This document shows, one piece after another, positions 7,603 through 15,360 of a stretch of 33,571 nt of DNA. The first letter of the stretch is position 1. Each line of letters begins with the position of its first letter. Both the position numbers and the translations under genes were made by a program. Source of the DNA: Bacillus sp. (in: firmicutes) (GTDB taxonomy: Bacteria > Bacillota > Bacilli > Bacillales > Bacillaceae); contig JAPSLL010000007.1 in NCBI GenBank assembly GCA_031180805.1, forward strand, positions 61,966 to 95,536. Direction: 5' to 3'. Below the pieces are notes generated by a model. It was given only the letters and a program-made list of their open reading frames with translations, was not told the DNA's origin and searched no databases.

Positions 7603-8769
7603 TTATCCTTTCCCAAGCACCCATTTGCTTTTAGAAAACATGACATATGCAATGAGGAAAGAGATTATGATAAAGATTGTTGAGCTGCCGACAACGAGGA
7701 GGATACTCGTTGCATCGTAAATGCCATAGATTAATTGCTTAATAAGTGCATAGATATTTAAAAACGGAATCATGAAATATGTTGATGATAATTCATTCGC
7801 TGAAGTTCCGATTAAGATAAAATAAGGAACCATCGCTAATGTTGTCACTGGCGAAATATAGTTTTGTGCTTCCTTCATCGTATTAGCTAATAAGCTAAGC
7901 ACCATTTCTAAGCTTGAAATAAGTAGGGCAAAGAAAATAATTCCGACAAGTAAGCTTACTGTGAAAAAACCAATATTTTTATCCAGTTGAAGAGCATCTG
8001 CAAGCTTTTCGGTAAACAAGTTCACACCAACAATAAATGTTATGACTGAGAAAATACCACTAATCATACTTAGCGCGGAAATCGTTAACCATTTTCCAAC
8101 AATAATATGAAGTCGATGAACGGGCGTCATAAGCAATGCTTCCATTGTCTTTCGTTCCTTTTCACCTGCGAATAAGTCATTTGCAGCAGGTAGTCCTCCC
8201 ATAAGTACTGCAAGGACAATAATGAGCTGAGCAAAAATACTAACCATATAAAGGGACATATCGTCACCTTCACTTACGCTCTTTAAACTAATTTGAAAAG
8301 GTTCAATTTCTGTCGGGTCAATTTGATGCTCAATAAGCCGTTGCTGAATAAACTCTTGTTTTTTCATTGTTAATGTATTTGCAATGAGGTCTGAGGCATT
8401 TCCACCCTTTGTGCTTGTTGGATCAGCCTGGATAATGACTTCTGGCATTTCACCTTTTTCTAGCTGTTTCATAAAATCTGAATCTGTTGAAATAGCGACA
8501 ACCGCGTCTCCATTTTCGACCATTTTTAATGGGTCCTCAGATAAAGCAATCTCTAATTCTTCAATTTCCTCTAACCATTTCGTTACTTCTTTGTCTGAAG
8601 CAGAATCAACAGCTACTTTTACTTGTTCAACCTCATCATTCATAAATACTTTTTCCATAAAAAAGAGTAATCCGATATTGAATAAAATAGGTAGAAGGAT
8701 GCTTAAAACAATTGTTTTTCGATCACGTAATGCATCCTTTAATTCCTTCATAAATACATGCCAAGCCAT
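7603..8769 (-). CDS. natB: Sodium-exporting ABC permease NatB
   Basis: 388 aa, versus about 386 for B. subtilis NatB. It has the ABC-2 permease layout. There is one N-terminal membrane segment (about 18-38), a large extracytoplasmic domain (about 40-170), then five or so segments from about 175 to the end. The conserved loop is seen in LFAGEKERKTMEALLMTPVH (about 205). With NatA it is expected to extrude Na+ at the cost of ATP. Its start codon overlaps the natA stop (TAATG), so the two are translationally coupled. The neighbouring LytTR two-component pair matches the natKR-natAB association of B. subtilis, although there the genes are arranged differently. Confidence 0.85.
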   Translation of the reverse strand: MAWHVFMKELKDALRDRKTIVLSILLPILFNIGLLFFMEKVFMNDEVEQVKVAVDSASDKEVTKWLEEIEELEIALSEDPLKMVENGDAVVAISTDSDFMKQLEKGEMPEVIIQADPTSTKGGNASDLIANTLTMKKQEFIQQRLIEHQIDPTEIEPFQISLKSVSEGDDMSLYMVSIFAQLIIVLAVLMGGLPAANDLFAGEKERKTMEALLMTPVHRLHIIVGKWLTISALSMISGIFSVITFIVGVNLFTEKLADALQLDKNIGFFTVSLLVGIIFFALLISSLEMVLSLLANTMKEAQNYISPVTTLAMVPYFILIGTSANELSSTYFMIPFLNIYALIKQLIYGIYDATSILLVVGSSTIFIIISFLIAYVMFSKSKWVLGKG

Positions 8770-9509
8770 TATTTAGCCCCCCTAACAATTCGAGACATAA
8801 AGATGTAATTTAAATCTTCACTTTCTTCTTGTTTGTATAATTCTTCGATCGTGCCGTTATATACCATTTCTCCTTTGTGAATCATTACAATCGATTGGCA
8901 AAGCTGTTTCACTTCCTCCATAATATGGCTAGAGAAAATAATCGTTTTGCCTTCCTTTCGAAGCTGATGAATCAATTCACGAAACATATTTGCAGATGTG
9001 ATATCAAGTCCTGTTGTTGGTTCGTCAAAAAGGATAATTTCCGGGTTATGGATAAGTGTCCGAGCGATTGTAACCTTTTGACGCATACCTTTTGAAAATC
9101 CTCCCACTCTCCGATCTAAGTAATCCTTCATTCCGAAGCGAACAGCAAGATAATCAATTCTCGTCTTCGTTTCATGCTGGCTCATGCCGTATAGCTTTGC
9201 GAAATACGCTAGATTTTCACGAGCTGTTAATCTGTCATATAAGCCTGTTTCACTGCCGAATAAAACACCAATTTTTGCTTTGATTTTCATTGGATCCTTA
9301 TGGATGTTGATGCCTTCGATATGAATGGTTCCTGCTGAAGGCTCTAATATTGTTGATATCATTCGAAGCAATGTTGTTTTTCCAGCGCCATTTTCTCCAA
9401 GAAGTCCAACGACATCACCTTTTTTTATTTGAAATGAAACATCTTTAACAGCTTCAATTGTTTTTTTCTTATCTTTAAAAAATCTTGATACGTGTTGGAT
9501 ATCAATCAT
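8769..9509 (-). CDS. natA: Sodium-exporting ABC ATPase NatA
   Basis: 246 aa from the ATG at 9509, the same length as B. subtilis NatA. The frame extends upstream to 9629, but AAGGGAGG 7 nt before this ATG and the family length settle the start. Walker A GENGAGKTT (38-46), signature FSKGMRQKV, Walker B IILFDEPTTGLD and the H-loop SSHIMEEV are intact. Partner of NatB. The divergent natRK genes begin 167 bp away, and the shared intergenic region carries a 21-bp-spaced direct repeat likely to be the NatR binding site. Confidence 0.88.
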   Translation of the reverse strand: MIDIQHVSRFFKDKKKTIEAVKDVSFQIKKGDVVGLLGENGAGKTTLLRMISTILEPSAGTIHIEGINIHKDPMKIKAKIGVLFGSETGLYDRLTARENLAYFAKLYGMSQHETKTRIDYLAVRFGMKDYLDRRVGGFSKGMRQKVTIARTLIHNPEIILFDEPTTGLDITSANMFRELIHQLRKEGKTIIFSSHIMEEVKQLCQSIVMIHKGEMVYNGTIEELYKQEESEDLNYIFMSRIVRGAK

Positions 9510-9581
9510 TTTTTTATTTCCTCCCTTGATTGCTTTAACTGTCTTCATCATAAGGAATTTCTTGTTTACATACACCGATAA

Positions 9582-9612
9582 TGTCGTGAAACTTCCTTTT
9601 TTTGTCGTGAAA
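9582..9612. promoter_or_regulatory. Direct repeat, probable LytTR (NatR) binding site
   Basis: TGTCGTGAAA occurs at 9582-9591 and again at 9603-9612, start to start 21 bp, or two helical turns. It lies in the divergent natA-natR region. LytTR regulators typically bind pairs of direct repeats on one face of the helix. A third partial match (CGTGATAAA) lies near 9633. From here NatR could control natAB and its own operon. Confidence 0.55.
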
Positions 9613-9676
9613 ATACCAAATCCTCTCATGAACGTGATAAACTATTGATAAATCTATACTTGGAACGAGTGGGAAC

Positions 9677-10378
9677 ATGATTAAGGTTGGATTAGTAGAT
9701 GACCAGAAATATGACTTAGAGAAATTAACAATTACTCTATCAAAGGAAGAGAATATTGAAATTGTCTTTGCGACAAATAATTCTGAGGAAGCCTATGCCC
9801 TAATTAAAGAGGGGAATATTGATTTGCTCATTACCGATATCGAAATGCCGGCGTTATCAGGCTATGAGCTTGCTGATTTTATTAATAGCTATGCAATGGA
9901 TATAAGCGTCATTTTTGTAACGGGTCATAGTGGCTATGCTGTTCATGCCTTTGAGCTAAATGTTCTGGATTACATTATGAAGCCTTTTTCAAAGGAACGG
10001 TTGTTAAAGGGAATTAATCGGCTTCAAAAGAAAAACGAAGTAGTCGATAAAGCAAAATTAGTGTTGAAAAATAAATCAGAAATCTTTTTTATCGATAAGA
10101 AGGATATTATTTATATTGAAAGAACGGGCCGATCAACAACGATTAATACAAGCGAGGGAGAATATACAACATACCAAACGCTAAACGAGCTTGAAGAGGA
10201 GCTTTCAGGCTCACATTTTGTCAGGTCACATCGAGGATTTATTATTAACATTCATTATGTAAAAAACTTCTCACTATATACGAAGAATTCATATACAGTA
10301 CATTTTCAAGGGACGAAAAAAACCGCAATCATAACAAAAATGAGTCTTGATAAGCTACAAGACAAGTTTTACAACTAG
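9677..10378 (+). CDS. natR: LytTR-family response regulator NatR
   Basis: 233 aa. The N-terminal receiver domain (1-~118) has acidic residues D8/D9, phospho-acceptor D54 in LLITDIEMP, and the conserved Thr and Lys in VTGHSGYAVHAFE and YIMKPF. The C-terminal LytTR DNA-binding domain (~130-233) shows the DIIYIERTGRSTTINT and SHFVRSHRGFIINIHYVKN signatures. B. subtilis NatR is of similar length and controls natAB. It overlaps or abuts natK, which follows directly. A weak ribosome binding site (GAGTGGG) precedes the ATG. Confidence 0.85.
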   Translation: MIKVGLVDDQKYDLEKLTITLSKEENIEIVFATNNSEEAYALIKEGNIDLLITDIEMPALSGYELADFINSYAMDISVIFVTGHSGYAVHAFELNVLDYIMKPFSKERLLKGINRLQKKNEVVDKAKLVLKNKSEIFFIDKKDIIYIERTGRSTTINTSEGEYTTYQTLNELEEELSGSHFVRSHRGFIINIHYVKNFSLYTKNSYTVHFQGTKKTAIITKMSLDKLQDKFYN

Positions 10379-10388
10379 GGGAATGAAA

Positions 10389-11390
10389 GTGAAATCTTTT
10401 TATTATCCAGGCATCATTTTTATCATCCATTTTATTGGCTGGACTCAGCTTTTCGTAAGTCATTCATATTTATCGCTAATCATCCTGCTTTGTATAAGCG
10501 GGGGAATCTCATTTTATTATCGCAATGAGTTAAAACAGATGCGTTTTTTACTCGCGACATTGCCGATAGAGGAGACAATGTATATTGTTGGTATACAATT
10601 CGTATTCTTACTAGTTGTTATCTTGGCAGAAACAGTTGAAATACAGATTGTTGGAATGTGTGGAATTCTTTTTTGTGAGTTTATCCGAATAAAGCTCTAT
10701 CCTCGTTTAGCCAAGGAAAAGGAACAGATTGTTCAATTTGAAGCGAAAATAACCGAAATGAATGAGCAATTTCTTACAATTCGTAGCCAAAGGCATGACT
10801 TTTTAAAACATGTTAATGCGATTGATTATTTAATTGAGCAGGATGAAAGCGTTGAGGTGAAGCAATATTTTCGTGAGCTACTAGGTGAGTATCAGGAAAT
10901 CAATCAGACAATAAAAGGTGAAGAAGCTCATATCGCGGCAATTCTTTTGAAGGAAAAGAAGCGAGCTGAGAAAAATGGCACGAAGGTAGTTTATAAGCTA
11001 GATGCACCTGTTTCGGCGATTCCGATGAACAAAATCGACCAGGTTCAATTTGTAACGAACTTAGTTGAAAATGCAGTAGAGGGTGCACATAGCTATCATC
11101 TGCGATATAACCGATCGAGCTTAGTTATCCGAACGGAAATTCACGGAGGCATATATATTTTTGAAATAAAAAATAGTGCATATTTTCCAGATAAGCATCT
11201 GTTGGATAAATTGTTTGTTAGCTTTGAAATAAGTTCAAAAGGTGCGAACCATCAAGGGCTTGGGACATATATTATTTCAAAACTGGTGGAATCACACAAA
11301 GGGCGTTTAAGCTACAATTATTTTCAGGATGAATTATTAATTAAAATAAAACTTCCATTAATTGTTGGGAATGAAAAGAGTGCGAAATAA
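10389..11390 (+). CDS. natK: Sensor histidine kinase NatK
   Basis: 333 aa from GTG at 10389. The SD AGGGGA at 10377-10382 abuts an in-frame ATG at 10383 but stands 6 nt from this GTG, so GTG is the better start. Using the ATG would add two residues. Five or so membrane segments lie in the first ~115 residues. A coiled linker follows, then the HPK_10-type H-box RHDFLKHVNAIDYL, N-box NLVENAVEGA and G-box HQGLGTYIISKLVESHKG. It should phosphorylate NatR. The stimulus is not evident from sequence; sodium or membrane stress is only an analogy with B. subtilis. Confidence 0.8.
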   Translation: MKSFYYPGIIFIIHFIGWTQLFVSHSYLSLIILLCISGGISFYYRNELKQMRFLLATLPIEETMYIVGIQFVFLLVVILAETVEIQIVGMCGILFCEFIRIKLYPRLAKEKEQIVQFEAKITEMNEQFLTIRSQRHDFLKHVNAIDYLIEQDESVEVKQYFRELLGEYQEINQTIKGEEAHIAAILLKEKKRAEKNGTKVVYKLDAPVSAIPMNKIDQVQFVTNLVENAVEGAHSYHLRYNRSSLVIRTEIHGGIYIFEIKNSAYFPDKHLLDKLFVSFEISSKGANHQGLGTYIISKLVESHKGRLSYNYFQDELLIKIKLPLIVGNEKSAK

Positions 11391-11796
11391 AAGCTTTAGT
11401 ATTTTAGAAATACCGAAGTGGGGAAGATATTTACGAGAACGGTGGCGTGAATTATTTGCAGGTCATCTTACATATGAGGAACAAAAGGAAATTGGGATTG
11501 ACTATTTCTTATTGGCATTTGTGTAGTTGGAAAAGAGTAGGGTGCTTGGAGAAGGAAGCAGCAATAGTAGCTTTTCACAAACAAGCAAAGCATAAATGCA
11601 TGGTGTTTTATCAATTTGTTGACGAAGCATACCTTTTTGAACATGCCAGGTCTCTTAAGCATCTGACCTTCCTTATGTTGAGGCTCATATGAACTATAGC
11701 GATATGTACGTTTTGGATTGGGATAACGATAACGGTTGGTCATTTATTTTAACCCATGAAAGTGAAATAGGGCCGTTTTTTATTAAAAGAAACTAG
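11371..11796 (+). pseudogene. Broken DUF4275-like gene, two frameshifts
   Basis: Three consecutive reading-frame pieces join into one ~140-aa protein. Frame A runs from ATG 11371 to TAG 11524, including KWGRYLRERWRELFAGHLT. Frame B carries YWHLCSWKRVGCLEKEAA and KHKCMVFYQFVDEAYLFEHA until about 11657. The last piece returns to frame A, SDLPYVEAHMNYSDMYVLDW and THESEIGPFF, and ends at TAG 11794. The first shift is near 11505-11512 and the second near 11657-11664. The order of motifs (W..YLR.RW, CLEKE.A..AF, FYQ, MYV.D, THE...GPFF) fits my recollection of DUF4275, a small Bacillus family of unknown function. The first 20 bp overlap natK, and the SD is weak (GGGA). Sequencing error is the alternative explanation for the shifts. 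Confidence 0.68.
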
Positions 11797-11797
11797 G

Positions 11798-11838
11798 AAA
11801 CAAGCGAATCTTCAGTGTGGAGGTTCGCTTGTTTTATG
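11798..11838 (+). terminator. Intrinsic terminator after natRK and the pseudogene
   Basis: AAACAAGCGAA (11798-11808) pairs perfectly with TTCGCTTGTTT (11824-11834), followed by a short T run. It starts 2 bp after the DUF4275-like stop codon, so the decayed gene probably once shared the natRK transcript. Confidence 0.85.
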
Positions 11839-12020
11839 TGGAAATATACTTCACCTTTTATGGAAATACTTTGAATATAGGCTTTTTAACAAAAAGAATA
11901 AAAAGAAAAGTATTGAGCAACTATAAAGAGAGGATTCCATTTGTTGTAAAGTCATTTGCACGAAACTGAAATACTGTCTGTGAAAAAAGCTTAGTTAGAA
12001 AAGAGAATTGGAGAACGAGC

Positions 12021-12488
12021 ATGGTAGCTACATATGTCATTCCGTATACAACAGCAATTATATTTTGGTTAATTATTATTTTTTCAAAAAAGCATATTAC
12101 GAAAATGGAAATGTATACAACATCGTTTTTTGCCCTTTACTTTGAATTATTAGCCAATCTTATTTTAGATATTAAGTATGATTTATATGGTTATTTTGAT
12201 AAGGGTGTAAGCTTTCGAACAATACCAATCGCTTTATTGATTTTTCCTGCCGTTAGTATTTTATATTTGAATTTTTATCCTTACAGTAAATCTCCTTTAA
12301 AACAGTTTCTCTATATTATGATTTGCACGATAGTTGGCGTTTTTTTTGAATGGGTGTTTTTACATGGTGATTTTTTTTATCATAATGGATGGAAGCTATG
12401 GTATTCGTTCGTAAGTTATCCACTGATTTTTTATATCCTTACGTTAAATTTACGAATCACCCGCAAATTAAAACGTAAGGGGAGTTAG
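12021..12488 (+). CDS. CBO0543-family membrane protein
   Basis: 155 aa with four to five hydrophobic segments (about 5-20, 33-50, 68-88, 98-115 and 133-150). Motifs typical of the CBO0543 family are visible: KYDLYGYFDKGVSF (about 52-66), FPAVSILYLNFYP (about 75-87), and FEWVFLHGDFFYHNGWKLWY (about 113-133). The function is unknown. Members are common as small integral membrane proteins in spore-forming Firmicutes. GGAGA lies 6 nt before the ATG. The gene stands alone on its strand and overlaps the convergent acetyltransferase gene by 4 bp with no terminator hairpin between them, so the transcripts probably run into each other. Confidence 0.78.
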   Translation: MVATYVIPYTTAIIFWLIIIFSKKHITKMEMYTTSFFALYFELLANLILDIKYDLYGYFDKGVSFRTIPIALLIFPAVSILYLNFYPYSKSPLKQFLYIMICTIVGVFFEWVFLHGDFFYHNGWKLWYSFVSYPLIFYILTLNLRITRKLKRKGS

Positions 12489-12976
12489 TTTTCCACTTTT
12501 AAGACCATTCTTACTGTTTTTAAAATATGTCCATCAAAATAATCATCAAATTCCGAAACGACCTTGAATCCTTTTGCTTTGTAAAACGACGTTCCGATAT
12601 GATTATCCTTTTCGACATTTAGTAATATTTCTTTTACACCTTCTAAGTTGTTAATTCCTTTTTTTAATAAGGCTGTACCAATCCCTTTACCGTGGTGCTC
12701 AGGAAGGATATAAACAGCACCAAGCTCAGCTTTACCATCCTCTCTTACGGGGGAAAAGTTAATAAAGCCAACAATTTTTCCCCCAACCTCTGAAACGAAA
12801 ATGAATGAATTTTTTAATCGCTTTTGCATCATCTCATCACTATAAGCTGAATTTAGGAAGCTTTCTTGAATATCATATGGAATAATTCCTTCGTATGTAT
12901 AATGCCAACTTGTTTTCGCGACTTGTTGTACTTGTTTGATATCTTCTATTTGCATTTCCCGAATTGTAACGTCCAC
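12485..12976 (-). CDS. GNAT-family N-acetyltransferase (PaiA-like)
   Basis: 163 aa. The acetyl-CoA binding motif A is YILPEHHGKGIGTALLKKGI (about 92-111), with motif B around NVEKDNHIGTSFYKAKGFKV (about 119-138). The N-terminal part (KTSWHYTYEGIIP, SAYSDEMMQKRL) resembles the PaiA group, which acetylates polyamines in B. subtilis, but the substrate here is not determinable. The start is GTG at 12976, chosen because GGAGGG lies 10 nt upstream and no ATG is nearby. The 3' end overlaps the convergent CBO0543 gene. Confidence 0.83.
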   Translation of the reverse strand: MDVTIREMQIEDIKQVQQVAKTSWHYTYEGIIPYDIQESFLNSAYSDEMMQKRLKNSFIFVSEVGGKIVGFINFSPVREDGKAELGAVYILPEHHGKGIGTALLKKGINNLEGVKEILLNVEKDNHIGTSFYKAKGFKVVSEFDDYFDGHILKTVRMVLKVEN

Positions 12977-13044
12977 CTTTATCTGCCCTCCTACTATGAG
13001 TTATTTTTGAACGAAGTCTTTCCTGTGCTAAAGGTATAAAAAAT

Positions 13045-13260
13045 GGCTCTTTTCTAAAAGTTTGTTGTTTTTAGTAACTAACTTTATAAGGGGTGATTGG
13101 AGCGTAAGTGCGAGACTCCTGCGGGATGTGTGGGAGAGGTTAATCTTTAATTTAATCAGGTATTTACACTGAGGAGGCTCACCACCCACCCCACAGAAAG
13201 CGAGCACTGTATGACGAACGACTACACTGTAAAAAAGCAACATAGTTTACGAAAATGGCT
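13045..13260 (+). repeat. Bacillus-type intergenic repeat, copy 1 (MITE-like)
   Basis: About 216 bp with imperfect terminal inverted repeats. The left end is GGCTCTTTTCTAAAAG.TTTGTTGTTTTT. The right end is AAAAAAGCAACATAGTTTAC.GAAAATGGCT. The core carries TGATTGGAGCG, GCGAGACTCCTGCGGG and GAGGAGGCTCACC, which I recognise as a high-copy noncoding element of many Bacillus genomes. Copy 2 (15100-15320) is inverted and copy 3 (19094-19157) is truncated. Together with the terminator at 13263 it fills the 340-bp gap between the GNAT and chrA genes. Confidence 0.8.
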
Positions 13261-13262
13261 CA

Positions 13263-13298
13263 AAAAATAGAGCATCTCGAAAGAAACGCCCTATTTTT
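13263..13298 (-). terminator. Terminator of padR-chrA
   Basis: AAAAATAGAGC (13263-13273) pairs with GCCCTATTTTT (13288-13298) with one mismatch. The flanking A and T runs allow it to work on the minus strand after chrA, 20 bp beyond the stop. Confidence 0.75.
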
Positions 13299-13317
13299 AT
13301 TGATTATTACTGTATCA

Positions 13318-14511
13318 TCAAAGGTATGGAAGAATCAACCATCCGCCTAAAGCTCCAGTGACAACAATGATCCAGGGTGGGAGCTTCCAATAAACTAACA
13401 TGCTAAAGAGAATCGCAGCAAAGGCAAAGTCCGGAGCACTTAAAATAGAGCTTTGCCAAATCGGTTGATAAAAAGCTGCGATTAAAATCCCAACAACAGC
13501 AGCATTAACACCTAATAATGCCCCATGTATGCTTTGGTTACTGCGAAGCATATTCCAAAATGGCAGCGTACCAAGGATGAGCAAAAATGCTGGTAAAAAG
13601 ATGGCGATAGTTGCAATGACTCCACCTTGCCACCCGTTAATGATAGCTCCAAGATAGGCGGCGAATGTAAATAACGGACCAGGAACAGCTTGTGCTGCAC
13701 CATAGCCGGCAAGAAAGGCTTCCTCTGACATCCATCCGGTTGGGACAAACTCCTTTTCTAGTAATGGTAAGACGACGTGTCCGCCTCCAAACACTAATGA
13801 TCCTGAACGATAAAAGCTATCGAACATCGCGATCCAGCTTAATGATGTAAGATCGTTAATAATCGGCAATGCAATTAATAATCCAAAAAACAGTGCTAAA
13901 CAGATGAGTGCAAATTTTTTTGAAATCGGGAATTGAACTGTTTTTTCCTTGCTGACCTGTTCATTTTTATAGAATAGGAACCCAGCAAAAGCTGCAATAA
14001 GAATGACTCCTACCTGGGTTAAGGCCGATTCCCATAAAAGCGTGCCGACTATTGCAATGAGAGCGATCGTTTTTCTTTTTAAATCAGGTGTTAATTTTTG
14101 TGCCATCCCAATAATTGCATGAGCAACTACAGCAACGGCAACGATTTTTAACCCATGGATAAAGCCTGAAGTACTAATATCTAAGCCTTGAAGCAGAACA
14201 GCAAATAAAATAAGGACAATGACAGATGGGAGGGTAAAGCCAATAAAGGACGTGATTCCGCCGAGCATTCCTCCTCTCATAACACCAATCCCAATGCCGA
14301 CTTGGCTACTTGCTGGTCCAGGGAGGAATTGACAAAGTGCCACTAAATCAGCATAGCTCTTTTCATCGAGCCATTTTCTTCGGCGAATATATTCCTCGTG
14401 GAAATAGCCAAGATGTGCGACAGGACCACCAAAGGAGGTTAAGCCAAGTCTAGTTGAAACAAGGAGAATTTCCCATAATGTTGCTAAGGTTGTTTTCGGT
14501 TTCATCTTCAA
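13318..14511 (-). CDS. chrA: Chromate transporter ChrA, two-domain form
   Basis: 397 aa, the usual length of the long CHR type with two homologous membrane halves. The N-terminal half shows LGLTSFGGPVAHLGYFHEEY and LCQFLPGPASSQVGIGIG (about 22-75). The C-terminal half repeats this as GSLVFGGGHVVLPLLEKEF and AGYGAAQAVPGPLFTFAAYL (about 235-285). About ten to twelve membrane segments are expected. The family expels chromate; some homologues move other oxyanions or have unknown roles. A PadR regulator is encoded 6 bp upstream on the same strand, so the pair is one operon with probable autorepression. Confidence 0.88.
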   Translation of the reverse strand: MKMKPKTTLATLWEILLVSTRLGLTSFGGPVAHLGYFHEEYIRRRKWLDEKSYADLVALCQFLPGPASSQVGIGIGVMRGGMLGGITSFIGFTLPSVIVLILFAVLLQGLDISTSGFIHGLKIVAVAVVAHAIIGMAQKLTPDLKRKTIALIAIVGTLLWESALTQVGVILIAAFAGFLFYKNEQVSKEKTVQFPISKKFALICLALFFGLLIALPIINDLTSLSWIAMFDSFYRSGSLVFGGGHVVLPLLEKEFVPTGWMSEEAFLAGYGAAQAVPGPLFTFAAYLGAIINGWQGGVIATIAIFLPAFLLILGTLPFWNMLRSNQSIHGALLGVNAAVVGILIAAFYQPIWQSSILSAPDFAFAAILFSMLVYWKLPPWIIVVTGALGGWLILPYL

Positions 14512-14517
14512 GCTCCT

Positions 14518-14826
14518 TTACTCTTTTATTTCCTTAAAAAGTTCATAAGCTTTCTTTCTGGCTTCTTCTAAAACAGTCTCACCTTTTGCTGTTGTTGTAT
14601 AATACTTTCTTATTTTTCCATCAATATTTTTATCCTCACGCATAAGCAGTCCATCTATCTCCATCGTGTGGAGGATTGGATAGAGTGTACCGGCGCTGAG
14701 GCTATAACCATGCTCCTTTAATTCCTCAAGCATCCAAAGTCCATAAATTGGGTGTTCCTTTGCATGATGGAGAATATGAATATGGATAAATCCTAGAAAT
14801 AGCTTTCTAAGTACTTTATCATCCAA
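14518..14826 (-). CDS. PadR-family transcriptional regulator of chrA
   Basis: 102 aa from TTG at 14826. AAAGGTGG lies 10 nt upstream of this codon, whereas the in-frame ATG at 14847 (109 aa) has no SD; the start remains debatable. The winged-helix signature is clear: HPIYGLWMLEELKEHGYSLS, then GTLYPILHTMEIDGLLMRED and GKIRKYYTTTAKGE. A short C-terminal helix serves dimerisation. The first gene of the chrA operon. A perfect palindrome upstream (14860-14876) just after a plausible -10 suggests it represses its own operon until an effector, possibly chromate or a related stress, releases it. Confidence 0.83.
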   Translation of the reverse strand: MDDKVLRKLFLGFIHIHILHHAKEHPIYGLWMLEELKEHGYSLSAGTLYPILHTMEIDGLLMREDKNIDGKIRKYYTTTAKGETVLEEARKKAYELFKEIKE

Positions 14827-14859
14827 CGATTTATAACCACCTTTCATAATCGAAAACCA

Positions 14860-14896
14860 ATATCGAAATTCGATATCAAGATTCGAAAAGAGTATA
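14860..14896 (-). promoter_or_regulatory. Promoter and palindromic operator of padR-chrA
   Basis: ATATCGAAATTCGATAT at 14860-14876 is a perfect 8-1-8 palindrome. On the minus strand a -10 like TATACT lies at 14896-14891, so the operator falls at or just after the transcription start, suited to repression. TTCGAA recurs on either side (14882-14887 and, partly, 14849-14853). The -35 is weak. Confidence 0.6.
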
Positions 14897-15099
14897 CCAT
14901 ATTAAACTTATAAAGGGGAAGAGGATGAAATATTATAGCATTAGGAAGTGTTGAAACTTATAAGTCATTCTACTCGGCAGACGATTGTTTTATTGGTAAA
15001 CTAAACTATATATTTTTAAAAGATGTTTATAATTGAAACCCCTTTCTTGGTTTGTAAATATTGCTGAAAACGTATCATTATTTTCTTTAGATATATAAA

Positions 15100-15320
15100 G
15101 GTTGTTTTCGTTAACCTTGTGGCTTTTTATTAAGTTAGCGTGTTGGTGTTGATTCCGCTCTAAGTACTTACTTTCCGCCGGGTATGCGGTGAGACTCCTC
15201 AGTGTGAAAAACTTGCGGGGTCTCACTTGTCCCACACTTTCCACAGGAGTCTCGCGCTTTCGCTACGATCAACTTTTATAATATTAGTACACAAAACAAT
15301 AATCTTTTTACAAAAGGGCC
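15100..15320 (-). repeat. Bacillus-type intergenic repeat, copy 2 (inverted)
   Basis: About 221 bp, in reverse orientation to copy 1. Read on the minus strand it begins GGCCCTTTTGTAAAAAG (from 15320), contains GCGAGACTCCTGTGG, ACACTGAGGAGTCTCACCGC and GCGGAATCAACA, and ends at GGTTGTTTTCG (15100). It occupies most of the 513-bp gap between padR and the ABC exporter. The remainder, 14900-15099, shows nothing I can name. Confidence 0.78.
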
Positions 15321-15360
15321 TAAACAAGAGTATTCTAAATGCCAAACTTGGAGGAAATTG

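Noticed and set aside
11468-11743. 91-aa minus-strand ORF
   Set aside because: Antisense to the DUF4275-like pseudogene, whose plus-strand frames carry the family-like motifs.
13028-13243. 71-aa minus-strand ORF downstream of the GNAT gene
   Set aside because: It runs through copy 1 of the intergenic repeat; no start signal and no protein-like composition.
14990-15244. 84-aa minus-strand ORF between padR and the ABC exporter
   Set aside because: It lies largely inside the inverted intergenic repeat and has no ribosome binding site.
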